A stretch of 64,000 nt of DNA from G965240365 sp965240365 (GTDB taxonomy: Bacteria; Pseudomonadota; Gammaproteobacteria; Eutrophobiales; Eutrophobiaceae): assembly GCA_965240365.1 (NCBI GenBank), contig OZ251218.1, positions 3,596,001-3,660,000 of the forward strand, given 5' to 3'. Made by a program: the position numbers and the translations under genes. Below, piece after piece: positions 35,487-44,870 of this stretch (positions within the stretch are counted from its first letter, which is position 1; each line of letters begins with the position of its first letter). The notes under the pieces were generated by a model that had not been told where the DNA came from, did not search any database, and saw only the letters and a program-made list of their open reading frames with translations.

Positions 35487-37958
35487 CTAGCAATACTGAA
35501 AGGCCATTTTTTCTGTCTCTTCACTCATCAGACCAAATTTGCTGTTATAGTAGCTTTCCCTCAGATAATAGATGCCTTCATGCTGAATTTCATACACGGC
35601 GCCGGCTTGTTTTAGCCTGTTCCAGATATTGGGAAACACATTCACACTGTATTGCTGCGCTTCTTTTAGCAGTTGATAAAATGCTTTTGCTTCAAATTTT
35701 CTATCCAATGCGCAGAGCGCTTTAATAATTTCATCACCCTTTCCAAAAGGCACGATGATACTATGGTTTGGGGCATCAATGGCTCTAAATGCCTGGCCGA
35801 CTGCCATAAAAGACTGTTGCAAAAGCGGTACTTTTCTATTTCTACGGCGTTCACGGTTTTTATGGCTACCCGGATTCTGGTCATTATTGGCCAACTTATT
35901 CAACAGGCAGTCTTGCTTATAAGGATAGATCAAGACCTGTTGACGATCAAAAAAATAGTATTGATAATAGCAATCCATTGCTTCAGGCGACAAAATATCA
36001 TCCCTTTTAAACTCATTAAAGATTCGCTGTGTCTTATCTTTGCCTTCAATAATATCCCGCAATGTTTGAATCGATTCTTCTGTCGGGTTAATTACATCAA
36101 TCAGACCGGGAATCGAATTTCCGTTCTCATCTTTCAATCTGCCGTTGCGGTTACAGCGGCCGGCTGCTTGAGTGATGGAGTCAAGGCCGGCGAGAAATCG
36201 CACTACATGATTGAAATCAATATCCACGCCGGCCTCGATCAATTGAGTGCTGATGCATAATATCGGCTGTTTTTCTCGTAATCGTTGTTTTATTTTTTCA
36301 AATAGTGATTTTCGATGGGCCGGGCATTGATTGGTACTCAAGTGAAATAGTGTATTTTCCTCGATCTGCTGCTGCATTTCTTCGTAGAGACGCCTGGCCC
36401 AAGCCTTGGTGTTCACGATTACCAGGCAGCAGCGTTTTTCTGTAAATCGCCGATGAACAAGATCGACGATCTCAGCTAACGCCCAACCTCCAGGCTTGCA
36501 TTGGTTGTCCACCTTGACCCGCTTCAAGTCCACAAAAAGGCGTCTTTTATTTTCAACCAGTTCAGGGTGTTTGGCAAGTTTAAGCTGCCCATAATCGGAA
36601 CGCGGCAATTTATCCAGCAAGGGTTGTGTTGCGCTGCACAATACGGCCGTGGCGCCGGCTTGCTGCGTTAAAAAATTCAGGGCGTTACAAAACATATAAA
36701 CACAACGCATCGGCAAGCATTGGATTTCATCGAAAACCAAGACGGCGTTGGCTAAATGATGCATTCGCCTGACTCCGCGGGTTCCACCTGCAAATAGAAC
36801 TTCAAGAAACTGCACCATAGTGGTAAATATGATCGGTGCGTCCCAGTTTTCTGCAATCAATTTCGTTCGCCAGGTTTGCTTTTCCGGTTCAATATTGCTG
36901 TGATGTTCCAGAACCCAGGGAAACGCATCGCTGTCGCTCTCAACTATCCGGCGAACACTATCCGCGTTTTGTTCAATGATAGCAGTAAAGGGGATGATGT
37001 AGATGATTCGATCCATCTTGTGCGTGTCGGCATGTCGAAGAGCATAACGTAAACTGGCCAAGGTTTTACCGCCACCAGTCGGCACTGAGAGAGTATATAT
37101 ACCTTTTTGCTCAGAGGCTCGGCGCTGACATTGGTTAGAAATTTTCGCCCGAATCCTGTCTATGGGTTGCTCAACGCCAAGTGAAGCCAGATGCTTTTCA
37201 AGGCGTTTAATCGCAATGCTCCAATCAAAATAAGCGTTGCGGTTAATGCGTTCCTTCTGTTTGTAGGGCATTTCAAATTCCGCACTGTTAATACGGTCAG
37301 CATCCACCAGACAGCTAAACAGGAAGCGTGTGAACAGGCCGAGATTAAACATATCGGGTATAGGTAATTCACCCGCGCTTGTTTGTTTAGAAAAGTCGGC
37401 AACTTTCCTAATAGCGGAAAACATGGTTTTAACCAGATCAAGTCCGAGCAGCGTGTCGGCCCGTTGAATAATCAGCCTATCGGCATTTCGGGTTGCTTCT
37501 TGCAAGTGAGTCTTGGTATCGCATTTTTTCATGCGAAGCGAAAATTTGTCTTTTCCTTCTTTATCAAGACAATCAATGAGGCCGCTATGGTGTGAGGCAA
37601 TACACAAGGCCAAAATCTGGCCACACAACTCACCTTGCTTTGCATTGCCACCTATCTTGCTGAGTTTCTTCCAGACATATTGTGCCCCCGCGCTTGAGTG
37701 ATCGATCTTTCCTTTTTGCAGCCTGGCATCAACCCAGGTCTCATCGTCCTGATCAATCATTCCATTAGCGGACTTGATATAGTTCTGAAAATCCCGACTG
37801 TATTTGCCGAAGTCATGCAACAGGCCAAGCAGCCGACCACAATGCGGCAAACGGATTTTTTCCGCGAACCGGGCCGCGAGTTTACCAACCTCAGTCAGGT
37901 GATCGACCAGTAATTGATCGACACTGTCTTCCTGACGCCTATGGGCAATAAAATGCAT
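35487..37958 (-). CDS. cas3: Cas3 nuclease-helicase (type I-C)
   Basis: 823 aa, complete. HD nuclease motifs GLLHDFGKYSRDF, KIDHSSAGAQ and IASHHSGLID come first. The SF2 helicase follows: motif I VPTGGGKTLAS, motif II VFDEIQCLP (DEIQ in place of DExH), motif III LCSATQP, motif V STQLIEAGVDIDF and motif VI QAAGRCNRNG. Cas3 is recruited by Cascade, mainly through Cas8, and degrades target DNA. It is the first gene of the operon; the promoter should lie in 37959-38012. Confidence 0.97.
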   Translation of the reverse strand: MHFIAHRRQEDSVDQLLVDHLTEVGKLAARFAEKIRLPHCGRLLGLLHDFGKYSRDFQNYIKSANGMIDQDDETWVDARLQKGKIDHSSAGAQYVWKKLSKIGGNAKQGELCGQILALCIASHHSGLIDCLDKEGKDKFSLRMKKCDTKTHLQEATRNADRLIIQRADTLLGLDLVKTMFSAIRKVADFSKQTSAGELPIPDMFNLGLFTRFLFSCLVDADRINSAEFEMPYKQKERINRNAYFDWSIAIKRLEKHLASLGVEQPIDRIRAKISNQCQRRASEQKGIYTLSVPTGGGKTLASLRYALRHADTHKMDRIIYIIPFTAIIEQNADSVRRIVESDSDAFPWVLEHHSNIEPEKQTWRTKLIAENWDAPIIFTTMVQFLEVLFAGGTRGVRRMHHLANAVLVFDEIQCLPMRCVYMFCNALNFLTQQAGATAVLCSATQPLLDKLPRSDYGQLKLAKHPELVENKRRLFVDLKRVKVDNQCKPGGWALAEIVDLVHRRFTEKRCCLVIVNTKAWARRLYEEMQQQIEENTLFHLSTNQCPAHRKSLFEKIKQRLREKQPILCISTQLIEAGVDIDFNHVVRFLAGLDSITQAAGRCNRNGRLKDENGNSIPGLIDVINPTEESIQTLRDIIEGKDKTQRIFNEFKRDDILSPEAMDCYYQYYFFDRQQVLIYPYKQDCLLNKLANNDQNPGSHKNRERRRNRKVPLLQQSFMAVGQAFRAIDAPNHSIIVPFGKGDEIIKALCALDRKFEAKAFYQLLKEAQQYSVNVFPNIWNRLKQAGAVYEIQHEGIYYLRESYYNSKFGLMSEETEKMAFQYC

Positions 37959-38012
37959 AGATAAAATGCTGTAGTGAGAGAAATAGCTTCATTAGAAAGC
38001 TTCCCGTTTGGC

Positions 38013-38225
38013 CTAGTATTGGCAGGCGCGCTCTGCCATAAAATCTTCGCTGACCTGTTCTTCGGACAGAAAGAAACTGTCCCAGGTGCTATCGACGGGC
38101 GATAGGATTCGATCCTTGCCCACTACCCGAACACTGACCTGTTTGACGTTATCGGGAAAGCGGGTGTTGGCTGGCAGTCTGACCGCTTGGGTACGGTTAT
38201 TCACAAAGATGGAACCTGTAGGCAT
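38013..38225 (-). CDS. vapB: VapB/AbrB-type antitoxin, orphan
   Basis: 70 aa. The swapped-hairpin DNA-binding N-terminus FVNNRTQAVRLPANTRFP and the following VSVRVVGKDRILSPVDSTWD are typical of VapB partners of PIN-domain VapC toxins. The C-terminus ends soon after FMAERA, where related proteins usually run a little further into the overlap with vapC. No PIN-domain gene follows; cas3 begins 54 bases downstream. The toxin was probably lost. Confidence 0.82.
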   Translation of the reverse strand: MPTGSIFVNNRTQAVRLPANTRFPDNVKQVSVRVVGKDRILSPVDSTWDSFFLSEEQVSEDFMAERACQY

Positions 38226-38374
38226 GGGAAATTCCTCATTCAAGCTATATGCCTGAAGTATATAGTAAATGATCTACATGGCAACCATAGTATCGGGGGC
38301 CTCACTAGAGGCTATTTTTGCAAAGGCAGCACCGGCCGTAACGGGCGGCCCCGCTGATGTTTTGAGGAATTATC

Positions 38375-38701
38375 TTATTTCTTTTTCCAGCCGGCCGCGG
38401 ACTGGATGTAGTTGCCGGGACTGGTTTTTTCTATGGCCTTCTTGCCGGCCAGCAGTTCGACTGTTTCAAGGCCGGCGCCGTTTTGGGCCGCGATCGATTC
38501 ATATTTGGCCTTGCGCCTGGCATTTACATCGGCCACCAGCGCCCGCACTTCAGCGGTGGCGTCCGCCGAGACCAGGCCCAGATAGCCATTGAGTTGTTCC
38601 CCGACCAGGCCATTGTTTTTGACTTGCTGTAAATCTACCGCCAGCGCCGGGGCGGGGCTGAGCAGCAGCGTTATAACTATCAGCTTTAATAATTTAGACA
38701 T
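38375..38701 (-). CDS. ydbL: YdbL family periplasmic protein (DUF1318)
   Basis: 108 aa from the ATG at 38701, with TGGAG at a suitable distance; an ATG at 38719 overlapping the ynbE stop is an alternative. Signal peptide LLKLIVITLLLSPAPALA. The mature part has the family features VGEQLNGYLGLV, ADVNARRKAKYESIAAQNG and GNYIQS. In E. coli YdbL acts with YdbH and YnbE, proposed to modulate the lipid-transport bridge. It is the third gene of that operon here. Confidence 0.88.
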   Translation of the reverse strand: MSKLLKLIVITLLLSPAPALAVDLQQVKNNGLVGEQLNGYLGLVSADATAEVRALVADVNARRKAKYESIAAQNGAGLETVELLAGKKAIEKTSPGNYIQSAAGWKKK

Positions 38702-38718
38702 CGTTTTTTTCTCCACCA

Positions 38719-38910
38719 TCAGAATAAATCACTATCTTCGGCAAACACATCATCCAGCGCCTTGTCAACCTTGATACGCACTTCATGCTCGATTTTGATA
38801 TTCATATTAATAGTAATCGGCTCTTGCGGGGCCTTGACCTGCACCGTGGGGTTACAGGCTGAAACAAGCAAGATCGCCGTCAACAGCGCGCAGCTAAAAT
38901 ATTTATTCAT
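38719..38910 (-). CDS. ynbE: YnbE family outer-membrane lipoprotein
   Basis: 63 aa from the ATG at 38910. The signal sequence ends in the lipobox VSAC, so it is lipidated at cysteine, about residue 19. The mature part (VQVKAPQEPITINMNIKIEH) matches the short YnbE lipoprotein, proposed to pair with the C-terminus of YdbH at the outer membrane. It lies between ydbH and ydbL and overlaps the first possible ydbL start. Confidence 0.86.
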   Translation of the reverse strand: MNKYFSCALLTAILLVSACNPTVQVKAPQEPITINMNIKIEHEVRIKVDKALDDVFAEDSDLF

Positions 38911-39060
38911 AGGGCCTTGTCCAATAGTTAGTAAGTTATCAGTCCGCCACACGCCTATAAAGTTCCCGGCCCCGCTTGCCGGGAAAATCCGCATTCCCCA
39001 TGTCGCCCCCGGCGATATTTTCGGGGGTTGGCCGGGTTTTGTGTGACTTATCTGCCCGGA

Positions 39061-41703
39061 CTATTCTAAGGGAGCGCCTACCTGCCGGCTGATATCCTGG
39101 CCGATACGGGCCAGTAATCTGGCGCTCTCAAGAAATTTCCATAAATCCAGGTCGATATTAAAGTTCAAATTGACGGGCGCGTCAAATTCAGCCTCGGGGC
39201 CGCGGCCGTATAATTTTGTCTGCAATGTCAAGGCGCCGGCAGGATTCAGGTTGACCCGCGCGGACATCTCATTATATCGAAAATTTTCCAGTAACCCGGC
39301 CACCAGCTTTAAATCATCGTTCCCGGACAGCAGTTTGTCAATATGATTGTACCTTATCACACCGCCGCGTTCATCGGCCGCCAGCCAGCCGTCATCGATC
39401 TTCAACGCGCCTTCGCTCAGGCTCAGCGGCAGTTCGCCATTGATAATGCCGGTCGCCTGTAGCGCCTCGGTTCGGTTAAGTTCCAGCAGCTTTTCCAATG
39501 ACAGGGCGGAAAGGTAGAGGGAAAATTGATTGACCGGTTTATTCAGGTCGATCTCTATCGTGTCTGAAAAAACACTGCCCTCCAACACGCCCGCCCGGAA
39601 GTCCACCAGTTTGATAACAGGCCGCGCTGTCACGCCGTGCCGATAGTGTTCAATACGCAGGGCGATATCCTTCAGGGGCAGGCCCACGTTCAGTTGATCA
39701 ATGGTCAGGCTCGCGGGCGCGGCCAATATCCAGCCATCATCTTTTTCAAGGTTCATAGCCACATTCAGATTAACAAATGGATTCTGCGCGTAATCTCCGC
39801 TCACTTGTTCGGCCGATAGCGTTATTGCCATGCGGGCGGCTTGATAATCAGCCCAGTTGAGCTTGCCGCTCAAGCTGAAAGCGCCGTCTTTGATCTGCAA
39901 CGGGAAACCGGCGCCGCTTATCATCTGTGTGACCATTTCATTATTTGCGAGCAGCATGGATGAAGACTCGAATTGCAGCAGGCCGCCGCCGGTGGATAGA
40001 TCATTGGACACAAGAAACCGGAGCGGCGTTGCCCCCAGGTGTAGGGCGCCATTGATCTTCAAATTATCATTATCCAAATGAATCGCCGTCAGGCACTCGG
40101 AACCGTTCATCTGCAAGCCGTTTTTCAGCGCGCTCATCCCGGCAATGGATAATTCAGCCTGGATAAACGGCTTGTTTTCAGCGAAGCCATATTGATCAAG
40201 GTTTAGCGCGGCCGTTTGTAAGTCGAATGTTATATCGGTATAGCCGGCGCCTTTGGTGATCAGCGAAAGCCGCTGATCTTCAATCTTTAGCGCATGGTCA
40301 CGGAAGTTGTAAACGGCCCTGGCGCGACCATTCTGCCTGAGCGCCAATGTATCGAAAAAAGTTTTGGCATACGCGACATCAGACAAGGCAAGCCCGGCCC
40401 CGTCGTCGATGCTTATCCCGGCTTGATCAGGATTCACCAGCAGATTGCCGCGCGCGTGAAATTTTGCCCGCCGTCTTTTGAGGGGTTGTGTGCCGGCGGC
40501 GGCATCGGCCTGTATATGATAGTCGCTTGATAGCGACCAGCCGTTTTCAGCGAAGCGAAAATCAAGCCCCGAGAATTCTGCCGCGATCCCGAATTGTGCG
40601 GCATCCGGGTAAACAGAAAGCCGGCTGTCGCCCGTAACCGTCCATGCGTTATTCGCATCGCGTGGCGGTTGGAGCGTAATTGCCTTATCCGGCTGTAAAT
40701 CGATCGTGTAGCCGCGCGGCGGTTCGTTAAAATATTCGCTGATAAAGGATGGCGCGGCCGCCAGTTGCAGGGCCAGCCTTTGCGGCTCGTCAATCCGGCA
40801 ATTTTTTATGCCTTGCAGGGCAAGCATACACTGTGCCCGAACATCCAGACGCGCTTTTTCTATAGCATAATCGCGGCTTGAGAAATGGATCGAGGCATCA
40901 AAGGCCATATCTGTCGCAAATTCGGCCGCTAGTTGATCAAGCCCATGCGCGAGATTCAATTCGGCAACGGTTTCAATCCGGCCTTCGACCCGCTGAACGG
41001 ATAGATTGTTTTCTTGTGCCATAAAGCGGCTGATCGCCCTTAACTCATAGGCGGATTCTAATTTGAATCTCAGCCGCTCATTGTCGATATGATAGTCGCC
41101 CTGTAGCCGGATGAATTCATCATCCGCATTACCGAGGGATGCCTTGATAGCCTCGCCGTCGAGTGAAAAATCAATATTGCCCGCATGGCCGCGATAGTTA
41201 AGCGAGCCGGCCAGATAAATACCCTCCGCGTATTCCACCCGGCCGGTATATTCGGCCAGCAATTCGGCGCCGGCATAATACCGGGCTTGCAGGCGCCGGA
41301 TATCAATGCCATATAAAGGCAGGCGTTGCATATAATCCTTGAGCGCCACCGTTGCGGCAGCGGCCGGCGCGGCGGCCTGCTCGGCGCGGGAGACGCGGAT
41401 ATCAACAGCGGCATGATCAATCTTAATGGCGGTAATTCTCTGCTCCGCATTAATAGACAGATCAAGATCGAGCGCTATATCATTTGCGGCAACCGAAACC
41501 CTGGCGTTTTCAGCCTCATGCGCTAACAGAATATGCCGGACCACGGCCTTGTTTAAACCGATTTGGCTTATCTCCAGCGCATTTATCTGCAAGCCATACC
41601 CGGCGGCGACAACGGGTATGAGCTTTTGCATAATCTCAACCCGGGCAATATATAAACCCGCGATGATAAAAAACAGCCCGCCCAGGCAAATGATTTTTTT
41701 CAT
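39061..41703 (-). CDS. ydbH: YdbH family AsmA-like protein, envelope phospholipid transport
   Basis: 880 aa from the ATG at 41703. One N-terminal membrane helix (IICLGGLFFIIAGLYIA) is followed by a very long, repetitive beta-rich periplasmic domain, as in the AsmA-like proteins TamB, YhdP and YdbH. These are thought to form hydrophobic grooves carrying phospholipids to the outer membrane. The order ydbH-ynbE-ydbL on one strand is as in enterics and supports the call; the repetitive sequence itself is poorly conserved. Confidence 0.86.
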   Translation of the reverse strand: MKKIICLGGLFFIIAGLYIARVEIMQKLIPVVAAGYGLQINALEISQIGLNKAVVRHILLAHEAENARVSVAANDIALDLDLSINAEQRITAIKIDHAAVDIRVSRAEQAAAPAAAATVALKDYMQRLPLYGIDIRRLQARYYAGAELLAEYTGRVEYAEGIYLAGSLNYRGHAGNIDFSLDGEAIKASLGNADDEFIRLQGDYHIDNERLRFKLESAYELRAISRFMAQENNLSVQRVEGRIETVAELNLAHGLDQLAAEFATDMAFDASIHFSSRDYAIEKARLDVRAQCMLALQGIKNCRIDEPQRLALQLAAAPSFISEYFNEPPRGYTIDLQPDKAITLQPPRDANNAWTVTGDSRLSVYPDAAQFGIAAEFSGLDFRFAENGWSLSSDYHIQADAAAGTQPLKRRRAKFHARGNLLVNPDQAGISIDDGAGLALSDVAYAKTFFDTLALRQNGRARAVYNFRDHALKIEDQRLSLITKGAGYTDITFDLQTAALNLDQYGFAENKPFIQAELSIAGMSALKNGLQMNGSECLTAIHLDNDNLKINGALHLGATPLRFLVSNDLSTGGGLLQFESSSMLLANNEMVTQMISGAGFPLQIKDGAFSLSGKLNWADYQAARMAITLSAEQVSGDYAQNPFVNLNVAMNLEKDDGWILAAPASLTIDQLNVGLPLKDIALRIEHYRHGVTARPVIKLVDFRAGVLEGSVFSDTIEIDLNKPVNQFSLYLSALSLEKLLELNRTEALQATGIINGELPLSLSEGALKIDDGWLAADERGGVIRYNHIDKLLSGNDDLKLVAGLLENFRYNEMSARVNLNPAGALTLQTKLYGRGPEAEFDAPVNLNFNIDLDLWKFLESARLLARIGQDISRQVGAPLE

Positions 41704-41905
41704 TCTTCCGCCGCTTTCGTAATTGTGACCCTGCACGAAGCATGAAACCCGCCCGCTAAACTTTTTTTATCCATGTCGAGACCCGCCGGTTAAACCGGCC
41801 GCGGATTTGCCCCGCGCTTGGCGCAAAGGCGTATAATGGGGCTTCGCTTGCCTGCCTGCCGCGGGCAGGCCAGTCCCGCGTGGCCCTGTGCGGGGCTTCA
41901 TTTAT

Positions 41906-42073
41906 GGAAGCCCTGAATAAATCCATCCTGGATTTCTCAGGGCACGCAAGGTGAAAATGCGATTTTCACCTTGCTTCAAAATCAATGACATACGTCAATG
42001 ATTTTGGCGGCACACCTGCCTGCAGCAGGCAGGTCCCTGTGCCGCAGGAAACTCTGATTCAATCAGAGTTTCC
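41906..42073. repeat. Five-hairpin dispersed element, copy 2 (168 bp, inverted)
   Basis: All five stems are present on the minus strand. Relative to copy 1, stem 2 reads GCGGCAC/GTGCCGC (paired change) and stem 5 reads GCCCTGA/TCAGGGC (paired change). The loop of stem 2 contains the palindromic unit CCTGCCTGCTGCAGGCAGG, accounting for the extra length. It lies 31 bases before the pyrD start, so it would be in the 5' region of that transcript. The rest of 41704-42104 shows another palindromic unit near 41850. Confidence 0.9.
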
Positions 42074-42104
42074 TTATAAAGATATACAGGAGACATGATA
42101 CAGC

Positions 42105-43052
42105 ATGAACACGGCCCCGGACAGCAAACGGCTTGAGCTTGATTTTTGCGGACTGCGATTCAACACGCCGCTGGTCTTGCTTTCCGGCTGTGTCGGTTTC
42201 GGCGAGGAATATACCCGCATCAAGGGCTTCTCGAACACCGATGTCGGCGCGGTTTGCCTCAAGGGGACCACGCTTGAAGCGCGGCTCGGCAACGCCCCGC
42301 ATCGCGTTGCCGAGACCTATATGGGCATGTTGAATGCGATCGGATTGCAGAATCCGGGTTCTGCCACGGTCGTGCGCGAATATCTGCCCGCGCTGGATTT
42401 CAGCGAGACCCGTTTTATCGCCAATCTGTCCGGTTCGACGGTGGAAGAATATGCCGAGGTCACCCGGATTTTTGATGATTCCCCGATCGACGCCATGGAG
42501 GTCAATATCTCCTGTCCCAATGTCAAAGAGGGCGGGGTGGCCTTTGGCAATGACCCGGATATGTCCGCGCGGGTCGTCGCGGCCTGCCGGGCGGTCACGC
42601 GCAAGCCGCTGATCACCAAGCTCTCGCCGAATCAGACCGATATTGCCGAAAATGCGAGGCGCTGCATTGAGGCCGGGACCGACGGTTTCGCGGTCATCAA
42701 TACCCTGACGGGCATGGCGATTGACATTGAATCGCGCCGCCCGGTTATCGGGAATACTCAGGGCGGCCTGTCCGGCCCGGCCATCAAGCCCATCGCCTTA
42801 TTAAAGGTGCATCAGGTCTATCAGGTCGCAAAGCGGCACAAGATCCCGATCATCGGCCAGGGCGGGCTCCGCACCGCGGAGGACGCCATCGAGTTTTTTC
42901 TGGCCGGGGCCAGCGCGGTCGGTATCGGCACGGCGCTGTTTTATGAACCGCTGGTATGTAAAAAATTAAACCGGGGGATTCTGGCGTATCTCGACAGACA
43001 TGATTTGCGGCATGTCTCGGAGTTGACCGGCACCTTGAGGCTTGGTGGTTAG
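42105..43052 (+). CDS. pyrD: Dihydroorotate dehydrogenase, class 1B-like catalytic subunit
   Basis: 315 aa. Cysteine 137 in VNISCPNVK is the class 1 catalytic base (class 2 enzymes use serine). FMN-binding motifs include KPLITKLSPNQTD and the C-terminal IIGQGGLRTAEDAIEFFLAG and ASAVGIGTALF. Class 1B enzymes make orotate and pass electrons to NAD through PyrK; no pyrK is adjacent. Gammaproteobacteria commonly have the membrane-bound class 2 enzyme, so this may be an additional or replacing copy. A pyrimidine-degrading relative is less likely but possible. Confidence 0.85.
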   Translation: MNTAPDSKRLELDFCGLRFNTPLVLLSGCVGFGEEYTRIKGFSNTDVGAVCLKGTTLEARLGNAPHRVAETYMGMLNAIGLQNPGSATVVREYLPALDFSETRFIANLSGSTVEEYAEVTRIFDDSPIDAMEVNISCPNVKEGGVAFGNDPDMSARVVAACRAVTRKPLITKLSPNQTDIAENARRCIEAGTDGFAVINTLTGMAIDIESRRPVIGNTQGGLSGPAIKPIALLKVHQVYQVAKRHKIPIIGQGGLRTAEDAIEFFLAGASAVGIGTALFYEPLVCKKLNRGILAYLDRHDLRHVSELTGTLRLGG

Positions 43053-43084
43053 CCCCCTTTTGCCTGTCTGTTGAAGAACGGCAC

Positions 43085-43356
43085 CCACTGTTGTCACTTC
43101 CGCCTGCCGCAGGCAGGCCGGAATCCAGGAGGGCGGGCCGGGATGTGAAATGAGCGCCAGTTCTGTCTAATTGTCATTCCCGCCCAGGCCCTGCCTACTA
43201 CAGGCAGGGGGAATATATGACATAAACCACTGGATTCCGGCCTTCGCCGGGCGGCTACGGGCATCCTCGGCAGTCTGTTCCAGACACTGCTCTACCACCT
43301 ACGTCCTGTAGGCGTGCCCTCTCGCCGCATACAGGACATCCTGTCCATAAATGACG
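43085..43356. repeat. Dispersed repeats including a 126-bp module (43231-43356)
   Basis: The gap 43053-43493 holds GCCTGCCGCAGGCAGGC near 43102, a CATTCCCGCC hairpin with the insert CCTGCCTACTACAGGCAGG, and a module running from GGATTCCGGCCTTCG to CCATAAATGACGG. That module recurs almost unchanged at 54591-54716 and in part at 2331-2406. It includes the palindrome ACAGGACATCCTGT. Confidence 0.85.
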
Positions 43357-43493
43357 GCGGGGGCGATAGGCGCATTATGAGCGATACCAACGATACCGTG
43401 GCCAGGATACCTGACACCTTATTTTAGATGAGGTGACACTGTGTCTGCAACAGTCCAGCCGGAATAGCCAACACCTCTGCCGGCAAAGCCCCC

Positions 43494-44009
43494 CTAATAA
43501 TGAATCAACGAATGGACACGATATTTTGACAGTTTTTCGCGCCCTTTGAGGGCATCCAGTTCAACGACAAAGGCGCAGCCCGCGATCTCGGCGTCCAGTT
43601 TTTCGATCAGTTCGCAACTGGCGGCGGCGGTGCCGCCGGTCGCAATCAGGTCATCTATCAATAAGACCCGATCGCCCCGTTCCAAGGCGTCAATATGCAC
43701 CTCCATTGAGGCCGAGCCATATTCCAGTTCATACAACAGGCTTTCAACATCATAAGGCAACTTGCCCGGCTTGCGTAACGGAATAAAACCGATGCCCAAC
43801 TCCCAGGCGGCCAGGCTGCCGAAGATAAAGCCGCGGGCCTCCATGCCGGCAACGGCGGTCAGGCGTTCGCCGAGGAAGGGGTTAATCAGGCCATGCACGG
43901 CCAGTTTCAACATCGGCGGCTGCTTGACCAGCGGGGTAATATCCTTAAATTGAATACCCGGCTTGGGGAAATCGGCAATGTTGCGGATATGGGCTTTCAG
44001 GCGTTCCAT
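43494..44009 (-). CDS. apt: Adenine phosphoribosyltransferase
   Basis: 171 aa from the ATG at 44009, preceded by GGAG; the family starts with sequence like LKAHIRNIADFPKPGIQFKD. The phosphoribosyl-binding loop is VLLIDDLIATGGTA and the purine-side motif is AVAGMEARGFIFG. It salvages adenine to AMP. Longer frames reaching 44246 read antisense to the divergent glycosylase gene and are not used. Confidence 0.94.
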   Translation of the reverse strand: MERLKAHIRNIADFPKPGIQFKDITPLVKQPPMLKLAVHGLINPFLGERLTAVAGMEARGFIFGSLAAWELGIGFIPLRKPGKLPYDVESLLYELEYGSASMEVHIDALERGDRVLLIDDLIATGGTAAASCELIEKLDAEIAGCAFVVELDALKGREKLSKYRVHSLIHY

Positions 44010-44104
44010 TGAATATTGATCTCCATACATCTGTCTTATAATGGCCGCGGTTGCAGCGAGGTGAAAATCAGTTTCCATTATAATGAAATCCGCAGGAAAT
44101 ATTA

Positions 44105-44773
44105 ATGACGGCATTTGATTCAATATACAACGCGGCCCTGGAGCGCAATGGCGGTATTGACGCCCTGGAGCGCCAGTTGCCCAGACCCAGAAATTGCCGG
44201 GCCCTGAAAAAATTCCCGGACGCCTATTTTTTATCTGAAATGACACACCGTATTTTTCAGGCCGGTCTGAACCGCAAAATGATCGACAATAAATGGCCCG
44301 CGTTTGAGGAAGTGTTCAACCGCTTTGATATTGACGCCAACCGCATCAAGAGCGATGAACAACTGGAAGCCCTGATGCAGGACAGGCGCATCGTCCGCCA
44401 CTGGGGGAAGATACAGAGCGTGCGGCATAACGCGCAGGCGATCCATGACTTTAACGAAACGCGGGGCGGCTTTGTGAACACCCTGGCCGACTGGCCGGCG
44501 GCCAATATCGTTGCGTTCTGGGAGATACTCAAAAAGCAATTCAAACAATTAGGCGGCACATCGGGCCCGTATTTTCTGCGCCGTGTGGATAAAGATACCT
44601 TTCTGTTGACAGACGATGTGATCCGCGCGCTGGCGCATTGGGGGGTCATTGATACGGCCCCCAAAAGCAGAAAACAGAAACTTGAGGTGCAGGCAGCCAT
44701 GAACATCTGGCACGAAGAAAGCCGGCGGCCTTATTGCCAGATCAGCGCGATCCTGGCGAAGTCTGTTTATTAA
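44105..44773 (+). CDS. DNA-3-methyladenine glycosylase I family protein
   Basis: 222 aa, somewhat longer than E. coli Tag (187 aa). The core includes FLSEMTHRIFQAGLNRKMID, KWPAFEEVFNRFD, ADWPAANIVAFWEILKK and GPYFLRRVDKDTFLLTDDV, resembling the helix-hairpin-helix glycosylase branch annotated as Tag-like. It would remove alkylated adenine in base excision repair. It is divergent from apt with 95 bases between. Confidence 0.75.
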   Translation: MTAFDSIYNAALERNGGIDALERQLPRPRNCRALKKFPDAYFLSEMTHRIFQAGLNRKMIDNKWPAFEEVFNRFDIDANRIKSDEQLEALMQDRRIVRHWGKIQSVRHNAQAIHDFNETRGGFVNTLADWPAANIVAFWEILKKQFKQLGGTSGPYFLRRVDKDTFLLTDDVIRALAHWGVIDTAPKSRKQKLEVQAAMNIWHEESRRPYCQISAILAKSVY

Positions 44774-44870
44774 CATTTCGTCATTCCGGCCTGCCGCAGG
44801 CAGGCCGGAACGTATCTTACGGGCAGGCTTAAATACTGTTCCCGCCCCGGTTCAGGTAAACACCACGAAT

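Noticed and set aside
37959..38012. Possible vapC remnant between vapB and cas3
   Set aside because: Only 54 bases, with no PIN-domain start in any frame.
38299..38318. GCCTC-ACTA-GAGGC followed by TATTTTT, resembling a plus-strand terminator
   Set aside because: No plus-strand gene precedes it; the stem is only five base pairs, so it was not called.
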